A stretch of DNA of 56,665 nt from Anaerolineae bacterium (GCA_023384355.1 JAHDWL010000021.1:1-56665), one strand, 5' to 3'; numbered from the stretch's first letter, positions 1 to 8,895 are shown. Notes: a model not told the origin generated them from the sequence alone. A program made the numbers and translations.

Positions 1-45
1 CCGCTGCCTGACCTCTACACCTTCAACCACTGGGCCGACTACTGA
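1..45 (+). CDS. 3' end of an unidentified protein (partial)
   Basis: Frame 1 is open from the window edge to a TGA at 43-45 and ends in ...LYTFNHWADY. Third codon positions are almost all G or C, as in the genes that follow, which supports real coding sequence. Only 14 residues are visible, too few to name a family. It may be the last gene of an upstream carbohydrate operon, but that is a guess from location. Confidence 0.45.
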   Translation, partial: PLPDLYTFNHWADY

Positions 46-183
46 AAAACCCTGTGCTGGGCAAACGGGGACGGTTCTGAAATTATCAGGTTCTGTAGAT
101 CTCGAAGTGGATTTAATCGGGCGGTCTATCTTGGGTCCACTGGACACAGAACCCATTGTTGACAGCCGTTTCGGGATATGATA

Positions 184-201
184 AAGTTGCAATATCAACT
201 T
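184..201 (+). promoter_or_regulatory. Palindromic operator candidate upstream of marR
   Basis: AAGTTG and CAACTT form a perfect inverted repeat around CAATAT, 24 bp before the marR start. A TTGACA (159-164) followed 15 bp later by GATAAA (180-185) could be the promoter, and the palindrome would then cover its -10 end and start point. MarR dimers typically bind such short palindromes and repress their own gene. The promoter spacing is shorter than ideal, so the promoter is less certain than the palindrome. Confidence 0.5.
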
Positions 202-224
202 GTATGCTAATTTGAGTCGGGAGC

Positions 225-683
225 ATGACAGACAGAGTTCGATTGTACGATTTAATCAAGGAGTCGTTCCTGCTTCTTGATTTTGGCGATCGATTGCTGC
301 TGGAACAATTTGATCTCACCGTCCCCCGCTATTACGCTCTCAACCATATCGCCGTTGAACCCGGGTTATCACCCGGCCTGCTGAGCCGTTACATGTTTTG
401 TGACAAGAGCAATATCACCCGCCTGGTGCAGGGGCTGTTGGGTGACGGCCTGGTGGAACGACGGCCGCACGAACAGGACGGCCGCGCCCAACGTCTGTTT
501 CTGACGGCGGCCGGCACCGAACTTCACGGAAAGGCGTCGCGGGCTCACCAGAACTTTGTTGAGCTGCGTCTGGCGGTTTTGGAGGATTACTCGGCCGATA
601 AAGTAACCGACGTTTTGTCCTATCTCAACAAATCCTTGTCTGAAACATTGGACAATACCCCGGAAATGTCGCTGGTTTTATAA
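225..683 (+). CDS. MarR-family transcriptional regulator
   Basis: A 152-residue protein of the usual MarR size. The winged helix-turn-helix lies at about residues 45-100: a recognition helix around SPGLLSRYMFCDKSNITRLV, then the beta wing with RRPHEQDGRAQRLFLTAAG, where the D-R pair is the family signature. Flanking helices would form the dimer interface. MarR proteins bind palindromic DNA and release it on binding small ligands or on oxidation; Cys59 lies at the start of the recognition helix. It precedes the maltodextrin transport genes on the same strand but is separated from them by 235 bp, so it may regulate them or only itself. The ligand cannot be told from sequence. Confidence 0.88.
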   Translation: MTDRVRLYDLIKESFLLLDFGDRLLLEQFDLTVPRYYALNHIAVEPGLSPGLLSRYMFCDKSNITRLVQGLLGDGLVERRPHEQDGRAQRLFLTAAGTELHGKASRAHQNFVELRLAVLEDYSADKVTDVLSYLNKSLSETLDNTPEMSLVL

Positions 684-918
684 TCGAGTATTTCTTGCAG
701 CCTGTCTGGTGTTCGGTCCGTTCGGTTAGTCCGGCATGAGCGAACGCTGATTCTTCGGATTTATTACAAATATGTGTATACTCCTTCCCAACAAACATTG
801 GGACAGGATTGATGGAGGTGGTGCGTTTCGAAGGGACGATCTGCCGCTTTTCCAGTCTGTCAATCTGTTTGTGAAATCGCCAAATCGGCGATTGGTAAAA
901 ACCCTTTACTTGAGGAGA
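684..918 (+). promoter_or_regulatory. Leader region of the sugar-binding protein gene
   Basis: This 235-bp spacer has no convincing gene. TATACT at 777-782 is a plausible -10 without a good -35. A perfect hairpin (AATCGCC 875-881, GGCGATT 887-893) sits just upstream of the purine-rich ribosome binding site TGAGGAGA (911-918). The hairpin could protect the mRNA 5' end or act as an operator half-site pair; neither is proven. Confidence 0.35.
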
Positions 919-2679
919 ATGATGAAAAACACCAAGTGGTATTTGTTAGTGGTTGTCATGCTGCTGGGCGCCTTTGCATTGGCGGCCTGCGGCGGCGGCG
1001 CGCAAGAAGCCGCTCCCACCGAGGCTCCGGCCGAGGTGGCCCCCACCGAAGAGCCGGCTCCCGAGCCGACCGAAGAGCCGGCCCCTGAGCCGACTGAAGC
1101 GCCTGCCCCCGAGCCGACCGAAGCGCCGGCAGAAGAGACAATGGCATTGGCCAGCGACACCAGCAAGTCTGTCTTCGCGCTGCTCAGCGAAAACCCGGAC
1201 TTCAGCACGCTGTCCGAGGCCATCGCCACGGCCGGTCTCGAAGAGCCGGCGGCCGATGCGCCTGTGACCCTCTTCGCCCCGACCAACGCCGCCTTCGAGG
1301 CGATGGACCCGGCGATGCTGGAGCGCTTCACGGCTGACCCGACCTACTTCCTGCAATTCCTCACGGCAAACGGCGCTGTCAAGTCCGCCGACCTGGGCGA
1401 CCGCATCGACACGGTAGCCGGCGAGCCGCTGGACCTGACCGCCGTGAACGTGACGACGCCCGATGTTGAGGGTTCGAACGGCGTCATTCAGGTCATCGAC
1501 ACCGTCGCGATCCCGCCGACCATCGCCAACGCCGTCCGCGCTGAGGAACTGGCCGCCGAAGGTACCCCGGTCATCCGCATCTGGGCTGACAACACCCGCC
1601 GGCCCGCGCTGGAGCAGATCGAGCCGGCCTTCGAGGAAGAGTATGGCGTCGAGCTGCTGATTGAAGAAGTCGGCTTCGGCAATATCCGCACCAACTTCCT
1701 CATCGCCGGTCCGGCCGGCGAAGGCCCGGACGTCATCATCGGCGCCCACGACTGGTTGGGCGAGCTGGTCGCCAGCGGTACGCTGGCTCCGGTTGATGCC
1801 GGCGATCTGGTTGATCAGTTCACCCCGGCGTCGATCAACGCCTTCACCTATGACGGCGAGCTGTACGGCCTGCCCTACGCCACCGAGAACGTGGCCTTCT
1901 TCATCAACACCGACATCGTGCCCGAGTGCCCGGCGACGTGGGAAGAGGTCTACCAGATCTCGGCCGACATCCACGCGGCCGACCCCACCAAGTACGGCTT
2001 CGTCCGCATGGAAGGCGACCCGTATCACTTCTACCCGATCCAGACCGCTTTCGGCGGCTATGTCTTCGGCCGCGACGAGAACGGCAGCTATGACCCGACG
2101 CAGGTTGGCGTAGGTGACGAAGGCTCCCTGGCCGCCGCCGCGTGGTGGGAGCGCATGGTGACTGAAGGCTTGCAGCCCCCGGCAGTGACCTGGGACATCC
2201 AGCACGAGATGTTCGAGGCCGGCACGTCGGCCATGCAGATCACCGGCCCGTGGTCCTACCAGCGGACAGTTGATTCCGGCATTCCGTTCGCCATCTGCAA
2301 CATCCCGAGCGAGACGGCCGAGGGCAAGCCCTTCCTGGGCGCCCAGGGCTTCATGATCAGCGCTTTCTCCAAGGACCCCGTCCTGGCGCAGATCTTCCTG
2401 ACCGAGTTCGTGGCCTCCGAAGAGTTCCAGCAGGCAATCTTCGACAACGGCGAGCGCCCGTCGGCCTTCCTGCCGGTGCTTGAGAAGACCGAGGAAGAAT
2501 GGCTGGCACAATTCGGCGCGGCCGGCGTGAATGCCGACCCGATGCCGGCTATCCCCGAAATGTCGTCGGTGTGGGAGGCCTGGGGCAACGCGATTGTCCT
2601 GGTTGCCCAGGGCGCGGACACGGCCCAGAACGCCTTCACCACTGCCCAGCAGCAAATCATCACGGCCATCGGCGAATAA
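919..2679 (+). CDS. Lipoprotein: fasciclin (FAS1) domain fused to maltose-type substrate-binding protein
   Basis: The likely start is one of two adjacent ATGs (919, 922) behind GAGGAG at 912-917; an upstream in-frame ATG at 772 would add a non-signal leader and is unlikely. The product is about 586 residues. A signal peptide ends in the lipobox LAAC. A Pro/Glu/Thr-rich spacer of repeated EAPAPEPTE units follows (about residues 30-75), then a FAS1 domain (about 84-200, with TLFAPTNAAFEAM and the late NGVIQVIDTV motif). The rest is a MalE-like periplasmic-binding-protein fold (about 219-586, starting IRIWADNTRRPALEQIEPAF and including FEAGTSAMQITGPW). It should capture maltodextrins or related sugars outside the membrane and hand them to the permeases encoded next. 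FAS1 domains are usually adhesive, so this fusion is unusual. Confidence 0.88.
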   Translation: MMKNTKWYLLVVVMLLGAFALAACGGGAQEAAPTEAPAEVAPTEEPAPEPTEEPAPEPTEAPAPEPTEAPAEETMALASDTSKSVFALLSENPDFSTLSEAIATAGLEEPAADAPVTLFAPTNAAFEAMDPAMLERFTADPTYFLQFLTANGAVKSADLGDRIDTVAGEPLDLTAVNVTTPDVEGSNGVIQVIDTVAIPPTIANAVRAEELAAEGTPVIRIWADNTRRPALEQIEPAFEEEYGVELLIEEVGFGNIRTNFLIAGPAGEGPDVIIGAHDWLGELVASGTLAPVDAGDLVDQFTPASINAFTYDGELYGLPYATENVAFFINTDIVPECPATWEEVYQISADIHAADPTKYGFVRMEGDPYHFYPIQTAFGGYVFGRDENGSYDPTQVGVGDEGSLAAAAWWERMVTEGLQPPAVTWDIQHEMFEAGTSAMQITGPWSYQRTVDSGIPFAICNIPSETAEGKPFLGAQGFMISAFSKDPVLAQIFLTEFVASEEFQQAIFDNGERPSAFLPVLEKTEEEWLAQFGAAGVNADPMPAIPEMSSVWEAWGNAIVLVAQGADTAQNAFTTAQQQIITAIGE

Positions 2680-2692
2680 CAGATTGATTCGG

Positions 2693-2731
2693 ATAGAGGT
2701 GGTCTCCTTGCGGAGACCGCCTCTATTGTTC
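2693..2731 (+). terminator. Terminator-like attenuator between binding protein and permease genes
   Basis: A 15-bp stem with one mismatch (2693-2707 with 2712-2726, loop TTGC) is followed by TTGTT. It directly follows the binding-protein stop codon. Partial termination or 3'-end protection here would let the binding protein be made in excess of the permeases, as is usual for such operons. Confidence 0.6.
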
Positions 2732-2742
2732 ATGCGGTCTCT

Positions 2743-2822
2743 CGATGCCCGGCCGCAATCCTTCGGGATGAGGTCGGGCATCGCAGAGTTGGCGATTTCT
2801 TTCGGCCTTCCACGCGGAAGGC
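2743..2822 (+). other. Two further intercistronic hairpins before malF
   Basis: A 12-bp stem (CGATGCCCGGCC 2743-2754 with 2772-2783, one mismatch) is followed by a perfect 7-bp hairpin (GCCTTCC 2805-2811, GGAAGGC 2816-2822). With the attenuator upstream, the roughly 200-bp spacer holds three stem-loops in a row and no gene. Confidence 0.5.
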
Positions 2823-2878
2823 TGCGATGAGTTAACATACAAGCTGTGGGTTTTCACCTCACAGCCGGGAGGAAATCT

Positions 2879-4486
2879 ATGACCGCTATCGAGGTCCAGC
2901 CCGATAAAGACCCGAAAACCAGGCCCGAAAGGTCGGTAACGACGGGTGGAACCATTCTGCGGCTCCTTGGGCTGGTTGTTTTTACGGCGTTTTCCCTCTT
3001 CTTCATCTACCTGCTTTTGTCCGATGGCTATTGGCCTCTGGCACTCCTCATCGGTGTCATCACCATCCTCATCAATTACATCTTCCTGAGTCCAAATGCC
3101 TACCCCATGCGCTGGATGTCGCCCGGCCTGGCGTTCATGCTGCTCATCTCCGTCTATCCGATCGCCTACACCATCTATATCTCCTTCACCAACTATGGCA
3201 CGGGACACCTGTTGCCGAAGGCGCAGGTCATCGACATTCTCGAATCGCGTAACTATTTACCCGAGGCGAGCGGCACGCTGAACTACACCGTTTTCCGCAA
3301 CGACACGACGGGCGAATATGCCCTGTGGCTGGTGGGGCCGGAGGGCAACACCTTCTTCGCCACAGTCGGGGATGAGTTCACTGCCGAGGAAATCGGCGCC
3401 GGCGCGCTGGACGAAGACAGCGTGCCGACGAGCATTCCCGGCTGGACGCGCCTGAAGAAGGCCGAGACGGTGCGCAACATCACCGCCATCAGCGCGAATT
3501 CATTCGGCCTCGAGGAGACGGCGGTACAGGTGACGGGCCGGCTGGGTCAGGCTGCCCGCCTGGAGCAGCGTTTCGTCTATGACCCCGAACAGGACGCGAT
3601 CATCGACAAGCGCGACAACATCATCTATTTCGCCGACATGACGACCGGCTTCTTCACTGCCAAGGACGGCTCGAAGCTCAACCCCGGTTTCCAGGTCACT
3701 GTCGGCCTGAAGAATTATCAGCGCTTCCTGACCGATCCGACTTTCCGTGGCCCGCTATTGCTGATCTTTGCCTGGACGGTCGTCTTCGCCCTGTTGAGCG
3801 TGTTGTTTTCGTTCGCCCTCGGGCTGATGATCGCCGTTGTATTCGGCCGCAACATGCCCGGCCAGCGGATCATCAAGTCGCTGCTTATCATCCCCTTTGC
3901 CGTACCGCAAGTCATCACCCTGCTGGTATGGCGTGGCATGATGAACCCGTTGCAGGGCGTCATTCCCCGCATGTTGCAGGAAATTTTCAACATGCCGGTC
4001 GGATGGCCGCCGTTTTTTTCCGACCCAATATGGGTCAAGGTGGCGCTGATCATCATCAACGTCTGGCTGGCCTACCCGTACTTCATGCTCATCACCAGCG
4101 GCGCGTTACAAGCGATCCCAACAGACATGTATGAGGCGGCCGATATCGACGGAGCAAGCCCGTGGCAGGCGTTTCGCGGTCTGACGCTGCCGTTGCTGCT
4201 GGTGGCCGTCGGCCCGCTATTGATCTCGTCCTTCACGGTTAACTTCAACAGCTTCAACGTCATCTACCTGTTCAACAGCGGCGGACCGCCCATGGTGGGC
4301 ACGGCGACGGCTGCGGGACACTCTGACATCTTGATCAGTTACGTCTACAAGCTGGCCTTCGGGTCCTCAACACAGCAACTAGGCTACGCCTCAGCCATCA
4401 CCATCGTCATCTTCCTGATGATGATCGTGGTGACGTTGTTCCAGTTCAGGCGCATGGGCACCTGGGAGGAGTTAGAAAACGCATGA
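2879..4486 (+). CDS. MalF-type sugar ABC transporter permease
   Basis: The start at 2879 follows GGGAGGAAA at 2867-2875; an in-frame ATG at 2846 lacks such a site. The 535-residue protein begins with two to three membrane segments (about residues 30-100). A large extracytoplasmic domain follows (about 115-275). Then comes the binding-protein-dependent transport core with the cytoplasmic coupling loop EAADIDGASPWQAFRGLTLP. The inserted domain corresponds in position to the P2 loop of E. coli MalF, which touches the maltose-binding protein, so this is a MalF and not a short permease. The 3' end overlaps malG by 4 bp (ATGA), implying translational coupling. No malK/msmX-type ATPase is encoded nearby, so a shared ATPase is inferred. 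Confidence 0.9.
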   Translation: MTAIEVQPDKDPKTRPERSVTTGGTILRLLGLVVFTAFSLFFIYLLLSDGYWPLALLIGVITILINYIFLSPNAYPMRWMSPGLAFMLLISVYPIAYTIYISFTNYGTGHLLPKAQVIDILESRNYLPEASGTLNYTVFRNDTTGEYALWLVGPEGNTFFATVGDEFTAEEIGAGALDEDSVPTSIPGWTRLKKAETVRNITAISANSFGLEETAVQVTGRLGQAARLEQRFVYDPEQDAIIDKRDNIIYFADMTTGFFTAKDGSKLNPGFQVTVGLKNYQRFLTDPTFRGPLLLIFAWTVVFALLSVLFSFALGLMIAVVFGRNMPGQRIIKSLLIIPFAVPQVITLLVWRGMMNPLQGVIPRMLQEIFNMPVGWPPFFSDPIWVKVALIIINVWLAYPYFMLITSGALQAIPTDMYEAADIDGASPWQAFRGLTLPLLLVAVGPLLISSFTVNFNSFNVIYLFNSGGPPMVGTATAAGHSDILISYVYKLAFGSSTQQLGYASAITIVIFLMMIVVTLFQFRRMGTWEELENA

Positions 4487-5394
4487 CCACATCAGTCGAT
4501 ACCGTCGAACGCAAGGCGGCCCAATCCACCCCCGGGTGGCGGCATAGCAAGAAGGCACGATTTCGCATCAACCTGGCGATCAAATATGTCGTCGCGGCCA
4601 TTGTGCTGACCTTCTCGCTCTTTCCTATTCTGTGGACCATCTCCGCTTCGCTTAACCCGACCAGCAGCGTGTCAGGCCAGACGCTGATCCCGAATCCGGC
4701 CACGCTCGATCACTACCGAACCATTCTCAACGAGCCATTTGGGTTGTGGATGTGGAACTCCTTCTACATCGCCTCGATCTCGTCCATTCTCGTTGGCATC
4801 ATCACCCTGATGTCGGCCTACGCCTTCTCGCGCTTTCGCTGGGTCGGGCGCAGCCAGTTGTTGTTGCTCATCCTGCTCATCCAGGTCTTTCCGGCCATCC
4901 TGGCCATGGTTGCTCTGTTCTCGATCTTGCAGCAGATTGGCACCTACGTTCCCCGGCTGGGCCTGAACACCCACGGCGGCCTGATCCTGATCTACATGGG
5001 CGGGGCGATGGGCATCAACGTCTGGCTGATGAAAGGCTTCTTCGATTCCGTGCCGCGCGAGATCGACGAGTCGGGCAAGGTCGACGGGGCGTCGGACTGG
5101 CAGATCTTCTGGCGGTTGCTGTTCCCGCTGGTGCGGCCGATCCTGGTTGTGTCGATGATCCTCACCTTCTTCGGCACCTATAGCGACTATCTGATGCCGC
5201 GCGTCATGATTACGTCGGCCAGCAAGTACACCCTGATGTTGGGCCTGTATAACTTCATCGGCGACAACTACTCCCAGGATTGGGGGCCGTTTGCCGCCGG
5301 CGCAGTTCTGGGGGCCATCCCGATGGTGGCGGTGTATCTGCTCCTGCAGGACTACATCGTCGGCGGCCTGACAGCCGGATCGGTGAAGGGATAG
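4483..5394 (+). CDS. MalG-type sugar ABC transporter permease
   Basis: A 303-residue inner-membrane permease with about six membrane segments. It carries the coupling loop REIDESGKVDGASDWQIFWR, which docks on the transport ATPase. Length and motif match MalG-family proteins. Its start overlaps the malF stop codon, so the two half-channels are translated together. With the fusion lipoprotein upstream it forms a maltodextrin-type importer. Two stem-loops follow the gene and end the transcript. Confidence 0.92.
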   Translation: MTTSVDTVERKAAQSTPGWRHSKKARFRINLAIKYVVAAIVLTFSLFPILWTISASLNPTSSVSGQTLIPNPATLDHYRTILNEPFGLWMWNSFYIASISSILVGIITLMSAYAFSRFRWVGRSQLLLLILLIQVFPAILAMVALFSILQQIGTYVPRLGLNTHGGLILIYMGGAMGINVWLMKGFFDSVPREIDESGKVDGASDWQIFWRLLFPLVRPILVVSMILTFFGTYSDYLMPRVMITSASKYTLMLGLYNFIGDNYSQDWGPFAAGAVLGAIPMVAVYLLLQDYIVGGLTAGSVKG

Positions 5395-5407
5395 ACATCG
5401 TGTATAA

Positions 5408-5444
5408 TTGGAAACCGGGTTTTTAAGAAAAGCCCGGTTTCCAA
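5408..5444 (+). terminator. Stem-loop after malG
   Basis: A perfect 12-bp inverted repeat (TTGGAAACCGGG 5408-5419, CCCGGTTTCCAA 5433-5444), with inner T and A runs that can extend the stem. It lies 14 bp after the malG stop. It is the first of two tandem stem-loops. Confidence 0.6.
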
Positions 5445-5453
5445 AGGCAGGAT

Positions 5454-5486
5454 AAAGGGGGTATACGCTTGTATGCCCTTTTTTAT
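5454..5486 (+). terminator. Rho-independent terminator of the transporter operon
   Basis: AAAGGGGGTATA pairs with TGTATGCCCTTT (one internal mismatch, one G-U pair) around CGCT, and the right arm runs into TTTTTT at about 5479-5484. This is a classic intrinsic terminator pointing along the plus strand, separating the importer from the GH57 gene. Confidence 0.75.
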
Positions 5487-5548
5487 TGGCGACGTGGGTT
5501 TTAGGTTTTCGACTCATTAGAGCGTAATCAATCAATGAAGGGAGCGCT

Positions 5549-8500
5549 ATGCGGTACATTCGCCTGATTCTCATTCCGGTTATTCTGTTGTTTTTCGTAG
5601 CCTGTCGCCAGGGGCCGGATGCCGCGCCGACGCAGGAAGTGACCACGGAAGTCGCGCCGACCGAAGCGCCGGCGGCCACAACCGCCCCGCCGACGGCCAC
5701 GGCCGCTCCGCTGCCCACGGCCGAACCGACGGCCGTTCCGCTGGCCGACCTGTGCACCGAGCCGATCTATCTGGCCATCATCTGGCACCAGCACCAGCCG
5801 GTCTACTATCAGGACCCGGAGACCGGCGTCTTCGTCAAGCCCTGGGTGCGGCTGCACGCCGCCAAGGATTACGTTGACATGGCCGCCATCCTGCAGGAAT
5901 ATCCCGACATCAAGGCGACGTTCAACCTGACACCCAGCCTCATCCGCCAGCTTGACGAGTTGAGCGCCGGAGCGACTGACCTCTATTGGGAACACACGAT
6001 CGTTCCGGCCGACGAACTGACCGACGCACAGAAGCAGTTCATCCTCGACCGGTTCTTCGACACCAACCGCAAGATCATCGCCCGCTTCCCGCGTTATCAG
6101 GAGTTGCTTGACCTGCGCGATGGCAGCGAGAACGCCCTGACCGCCTTCGCGGCCGATGACTATCGCGACCTGCAGGTGCTGTTCAATCTGGCCTGGACCG
6201 ATCCCGACTGGCTGGCCGAAGAGCCGCTGGCCGCGCTCGTGGAACAGGGCGAGGGCTTTGCCGAGACAGACAAGCAGATCGTCCTGGACGAGCATCTGCG
6301 CCTGATCAACGAGGTCATCCCCATCCACCGCGAGATGCAGGAGGACGGGCAAATCGAGGTCACGATGACCCCCTTCGCCCATCCCATCCTGCCGCTGCTG
6401 GTGAACACCGACCTGGCGCTGCAGGCGACGCCCGACATCACCCTGCCCAGCGCGCCGTTCCGCTGGGGACAGGATGCCGTGGCCCAGGTGGAGCGCGGCG
6501 TGGCGCTTTACACCGATCATTTCGGCCAGGCCCCCCGCGGCATGTGGCCCAGCGAAGGCTCCGTTGCCCAGGATATCGTCAGCATGGTCGCCACCAACGG
6601 CATCGAGTGGATGGCCAGCAGTGAAGGCGTGCTGGCCCACACCCTCGGCATGGACAGCTTCACCCGTGACAGCAACGAAGTCGTCGTGGAGGCCGACGCG
6701 CTCTACCGCCCCTACCGGGTGCAGGGTCGCAACGGCGGCCCGGTGGCAATGCTGTTCCGCGATTTGATCATCTCCGACAAGGTCGGCTTCACCTACTCCG
6801 GCATGTCGGGAACGGCGGCGGCCGACGACTTCATCGACCGCATCCATAACATTTGCGGCCGCCTTCAAAGCGGCGGCGGCGAAGGCCCGCATCTTGTTTC
6901 AGTTATTCTCGACGGCGAAAACGCCTGGGAGCATTACGACAACGACGGCAAGGAATTCCTGCACGCGCTCTACGGCCGGCTGAGCGAGGACCCAAACATC
7001 ATCACCGTCACCCCCACGGAATTCCTGGAGCTGGCCCCGGAACCGGAGCGCCTCAGGAATCTCTGGGCCGGGTCGTGGATCAACAGCGATTTCTCGACGT
7101 GGATCGGCGAGGAAGAGGAAAATCGCGCCTGGGACCTGCTGCTGGAGACGCGCCAGTTCCTGCAAACATACGTCACCGGCCGCAATCGCGACGCCGCGAC
7201 CCCGGAGCAGATCGAGACTGCCTTCACCCAGATGTACATCGCCGAAGGCTCCGACTGGTTCTGGTGGTACGGCTCCGACCAGACGTCGGGCGACGACGGC
7301 TCGTTTGACCAGCAGTTCCGTAACACGTTGAAGGCGGTCTATCAGGCGGTAGGCGCGGAGCCGCCGTCGGCTCTCGACGTGCCCATCATCCCGGAGACTC
7401 CTGCCGCGGCCGCCCGCACGTCCAGCGGACTGATCACGCCGATCATCGACGGGGTCATCAGCGAGGGCGAATGGGATGCCGCCGGGTTGTATACGGCCGA
7501 AGGTGGGGTCATGGCTGCCGGCGCACCGCCGTTCGGGGACATCTCCTACGGGTTCGACGCCAAAAACCTCTACCTGAAGATCGGTCTGAATCCCGACTAC
7601 ACCTTGCCGGCGGGACAAAGCAATATCGAGCTTTATCTGGGCACGCCGGCCGGCGGCGCGCTCAATGCCTTCTCCCAATCGGGCGAGCTGCTCGGCTTCG
7701 CGGCCAACCGATATCTGCAACTGAAATTCAGCGGCGGCGTCCTGGGCAACGCCACGGCTTACACGGCCACGGCCGACGGTTGGGAGCTAACGGCCACCGC
7801 CCCGGCGACGGACGGTCGCGCCGCGCTCGACTTCCCCGAAGAGGTATCGGCCGGAGTTGCAGTGGGCGAAGGCGGCCAGATCGAGATGTCTATCCCGCTG
7901 AAAGTGTTGGGCAACGCCGATGTCGGCGCGTCGTTGACCATGCGGGCGCTCTTCAGCGAGATTATCAGCCGCGAGACGACGGTGATCGATCGTATCCCTT
8001 CGACCGGTCCGGCCGTGCTGGTCGTGCCGGATCTGGGCACAACGGTCGCATTCATCGATGTGGCCGACCCGACGGGCGACGACCACGGCCCCGGCGCATA
8101 TACCTATCCGACCGATGCCGTCTTTAAGCCGGGCAACTTCGACATCGTCAATTTCCAGGTGGGCACGGACGAGCAAAACGTCGTCTTCCGGTTCACGATG
8201 GCCGGCCCGGTCAATAACCCGTGGGACGGCGCTAACGGGTTGTCGTTGCAGACGTTCGACATCTACATCGACACGAGCGGCAGCGACGATGATACAGGCG
8301 GCACAGCCTTCCTGCCGGGCCGAAACCTGGCCGCGGCCGCAGGCACCGCCTGGGACTACGCCATCACCGTCGAGGGGTGGGAATCGAAGATATTCACTCC
8401 CGGCGATGAAGGCCCGACGGAGATCGCCGGGCCGGCAGACTTCCAGGTCATCACCGATCCCGGCCAGCAGAAGGTTACCATTCGCGTGCCCAAGACTATA

Positions 8501-8791
8501 CTGGGCGACACGCCGGAAGCGTGGCGCTACGCGGCGATGGTCATGAGCCAGGAAGGTTACCCCAGCACGGGCGTGCTGCGCGTCCGCGACGTAGCGCCGA
8601 GCGCCGAGCAATGGCGCATCGGCGGCGCGCCCGCCGGCACGACGAACCACACCCGCGTGCTGGACTACGTCTGGCCGGAAGCGGGGCAGCAAGAGACCTG
8701 GCTGAGCAACTTTGCGCCGTCCACCGCCGCGCAAGGCAGTCTGACGGCGGCCGATTTCGCCACGGTCGAGTTTCTGACACCAGGGCCGTAG
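5549..8791 (+). CDS. GH57 glycoside hydrolase lipoprotein (amylopullulanase/alpha-amylase type)
   Basis: GAAGGGAG lies 5 bp before the ATG. The 1080-residue protein has a signal peptide with lipobox FVAC and a Thr/Pro/Ala linker. A GH57 catalytic domain follows (about residues 70-480). It starts with IWHQHQPVYY and includes GMWPSEGS, whose Glu336 is the expected nucleophile, and LDGENAWEHY, whose Asp455 is the expected acid/base. The C-terminal half holds an IDG..EGEWD beta-sandwich (about 630-800) and a domain like the C-terminal module of glucodextranases and amylopullulanases (about 830-1010, VADPTGDDHGPGAYTYPTD). It should cut alpha-1,4 and perhaps alpha-1,6 glucan linkages at the cell surface and feed the importer. 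The exact specificity (amylase or pullulanase) is not resolved. Confidence 0.9.
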   Translation: MRYIRLILIPVILLFFVACRQGPDAAPTQEVTTEVAPTEAPAATTAPPTATAAPLPTAEPTAVPLADLCTEPIYLAIIWHQHQPVYYQDPETGVFVKPWVRLHAAKDYVDMAAILQEYPDIKATFNLTPSLIRQLDELSAGATDLYWEHTIVPADELTDAQKQFILDRFFDTNRKIIARFPRYQELLDLRDGSENALTAFAADDYRDLQVLFNLAWTDPDWLAEEPLAALVEQGEGFAETDKQIVLDEHLRLINEVIPIHREMQEDGQIEVTMTPFAHPILPLLVNTDLALQATPDITLPSAPFRWGQDAVAQVERGVALYTDHFGQAPRGMWPSEGSVAQDIVSMVATNGIEWMASSEGVLAHTLGMDSFTRDSNEVVVEADALYRPYRVQGRNGGPVAMLFRDLIISDKVGFTYSGMSGTAAADDFIDRIHNICGRLQSGGGEGPHLVSVILDGENAWEHYDNDGKEFLHALYGRLSEDPNIITVTPTEFLELAPEPERLRNLWAGSWINSDFSTWIGEEEENRAWDLLLETRQFLQTYVTGRNRDAATPEQIETAFTQMYIAEGSDWFWWYGSDQTSGDDGSFDQQFRNTLKAVYQAVGAEPPSALDVPIIPETPAAAARTSSGLITPIIDGVISEGEWDAAGLYTAEGGVMAAGAPPFGDISYGFDAKNLYLKIGLNPDYTLPAGQSNIELYLGTPAGGALNAFSQSGELLGFAANRYLQLKFSGGVLGNATAYTATADGWELTATAPATDGRAALDFPEEVSAGVAVGEGGQIEMSIPLKVLGNADVGASLTMRALFSEIISRETTVIDRIPSTGPAVLVVPDLGTTVAFIDVADPTGDDHGPGAYTYPTDAVFKPGNFDIVNFQVGTDEQNVVFRFTMAGPVNNPWDGANGLSLQTFDIYIDTSGSDDDTGGTAFLPGRNLAAAAGTAWDYAITVEGWESKIFTPGDEGPTEIAGPADFQVITDPGQQKVTIRVPKTILGDTPEAWRYAAMVMSQEGYPSTGVLRVRDVAPSAEQWRIGGAPAGTTNHTRVLDYVWPEAGQQETWLSNFAPSTAAQGSLTAADFATVEFLTPGP

Positions 8792-8799
8792 AGACCATT

Positions 8800-8841
8800 C
8801 GAAATCGACAGGTGGTCTAAGCTGACCGCCTGTCGATTTCG
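8800..8841 (+). terminator. Stem-loop terminator after the GH57 gene
   Basis: An 18-bp stem with one mismatch (8800-8817 with 8824-8841) around TAAGCT, 8 bp after the stop codon. It is followed by a T-rich but not pure-T stretch. It isolates the GH57 gene from the toxin-antitoxin pair. Confidence 0.65.
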
Positions 8842-8852
8842 TCCGTCTTCGT

Positions 8853-8858
8853 TATAAT
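8853..8858 (+). promoter_or_regulatory. -10 element (TATAAT) of the tumA-tumE operon
   Basis: A consensus TATAAT lies 38 bp before the preferred GTG start, immediately after the GH57 terminator. The corresponding -35 overlaps the terminator stem and is poor, so an activator or weak basal transcription is possible. Confidence 0.45.
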
Positions 8859-8895
8859 CCGGAATATGGCAGATTGCGTTGAAGCGGAGGTAAAG

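Noticed and set aside
946-2838. Long open frame on the minus strand opposite the binding-protein gene, and many similar ones
   Set aside because: High GC makes antisense frames long. Codon bias, signal peptide and domain matches are all on the plus strand; the antisense product has low-complexity Arg/Gly/Val-rich sequence.
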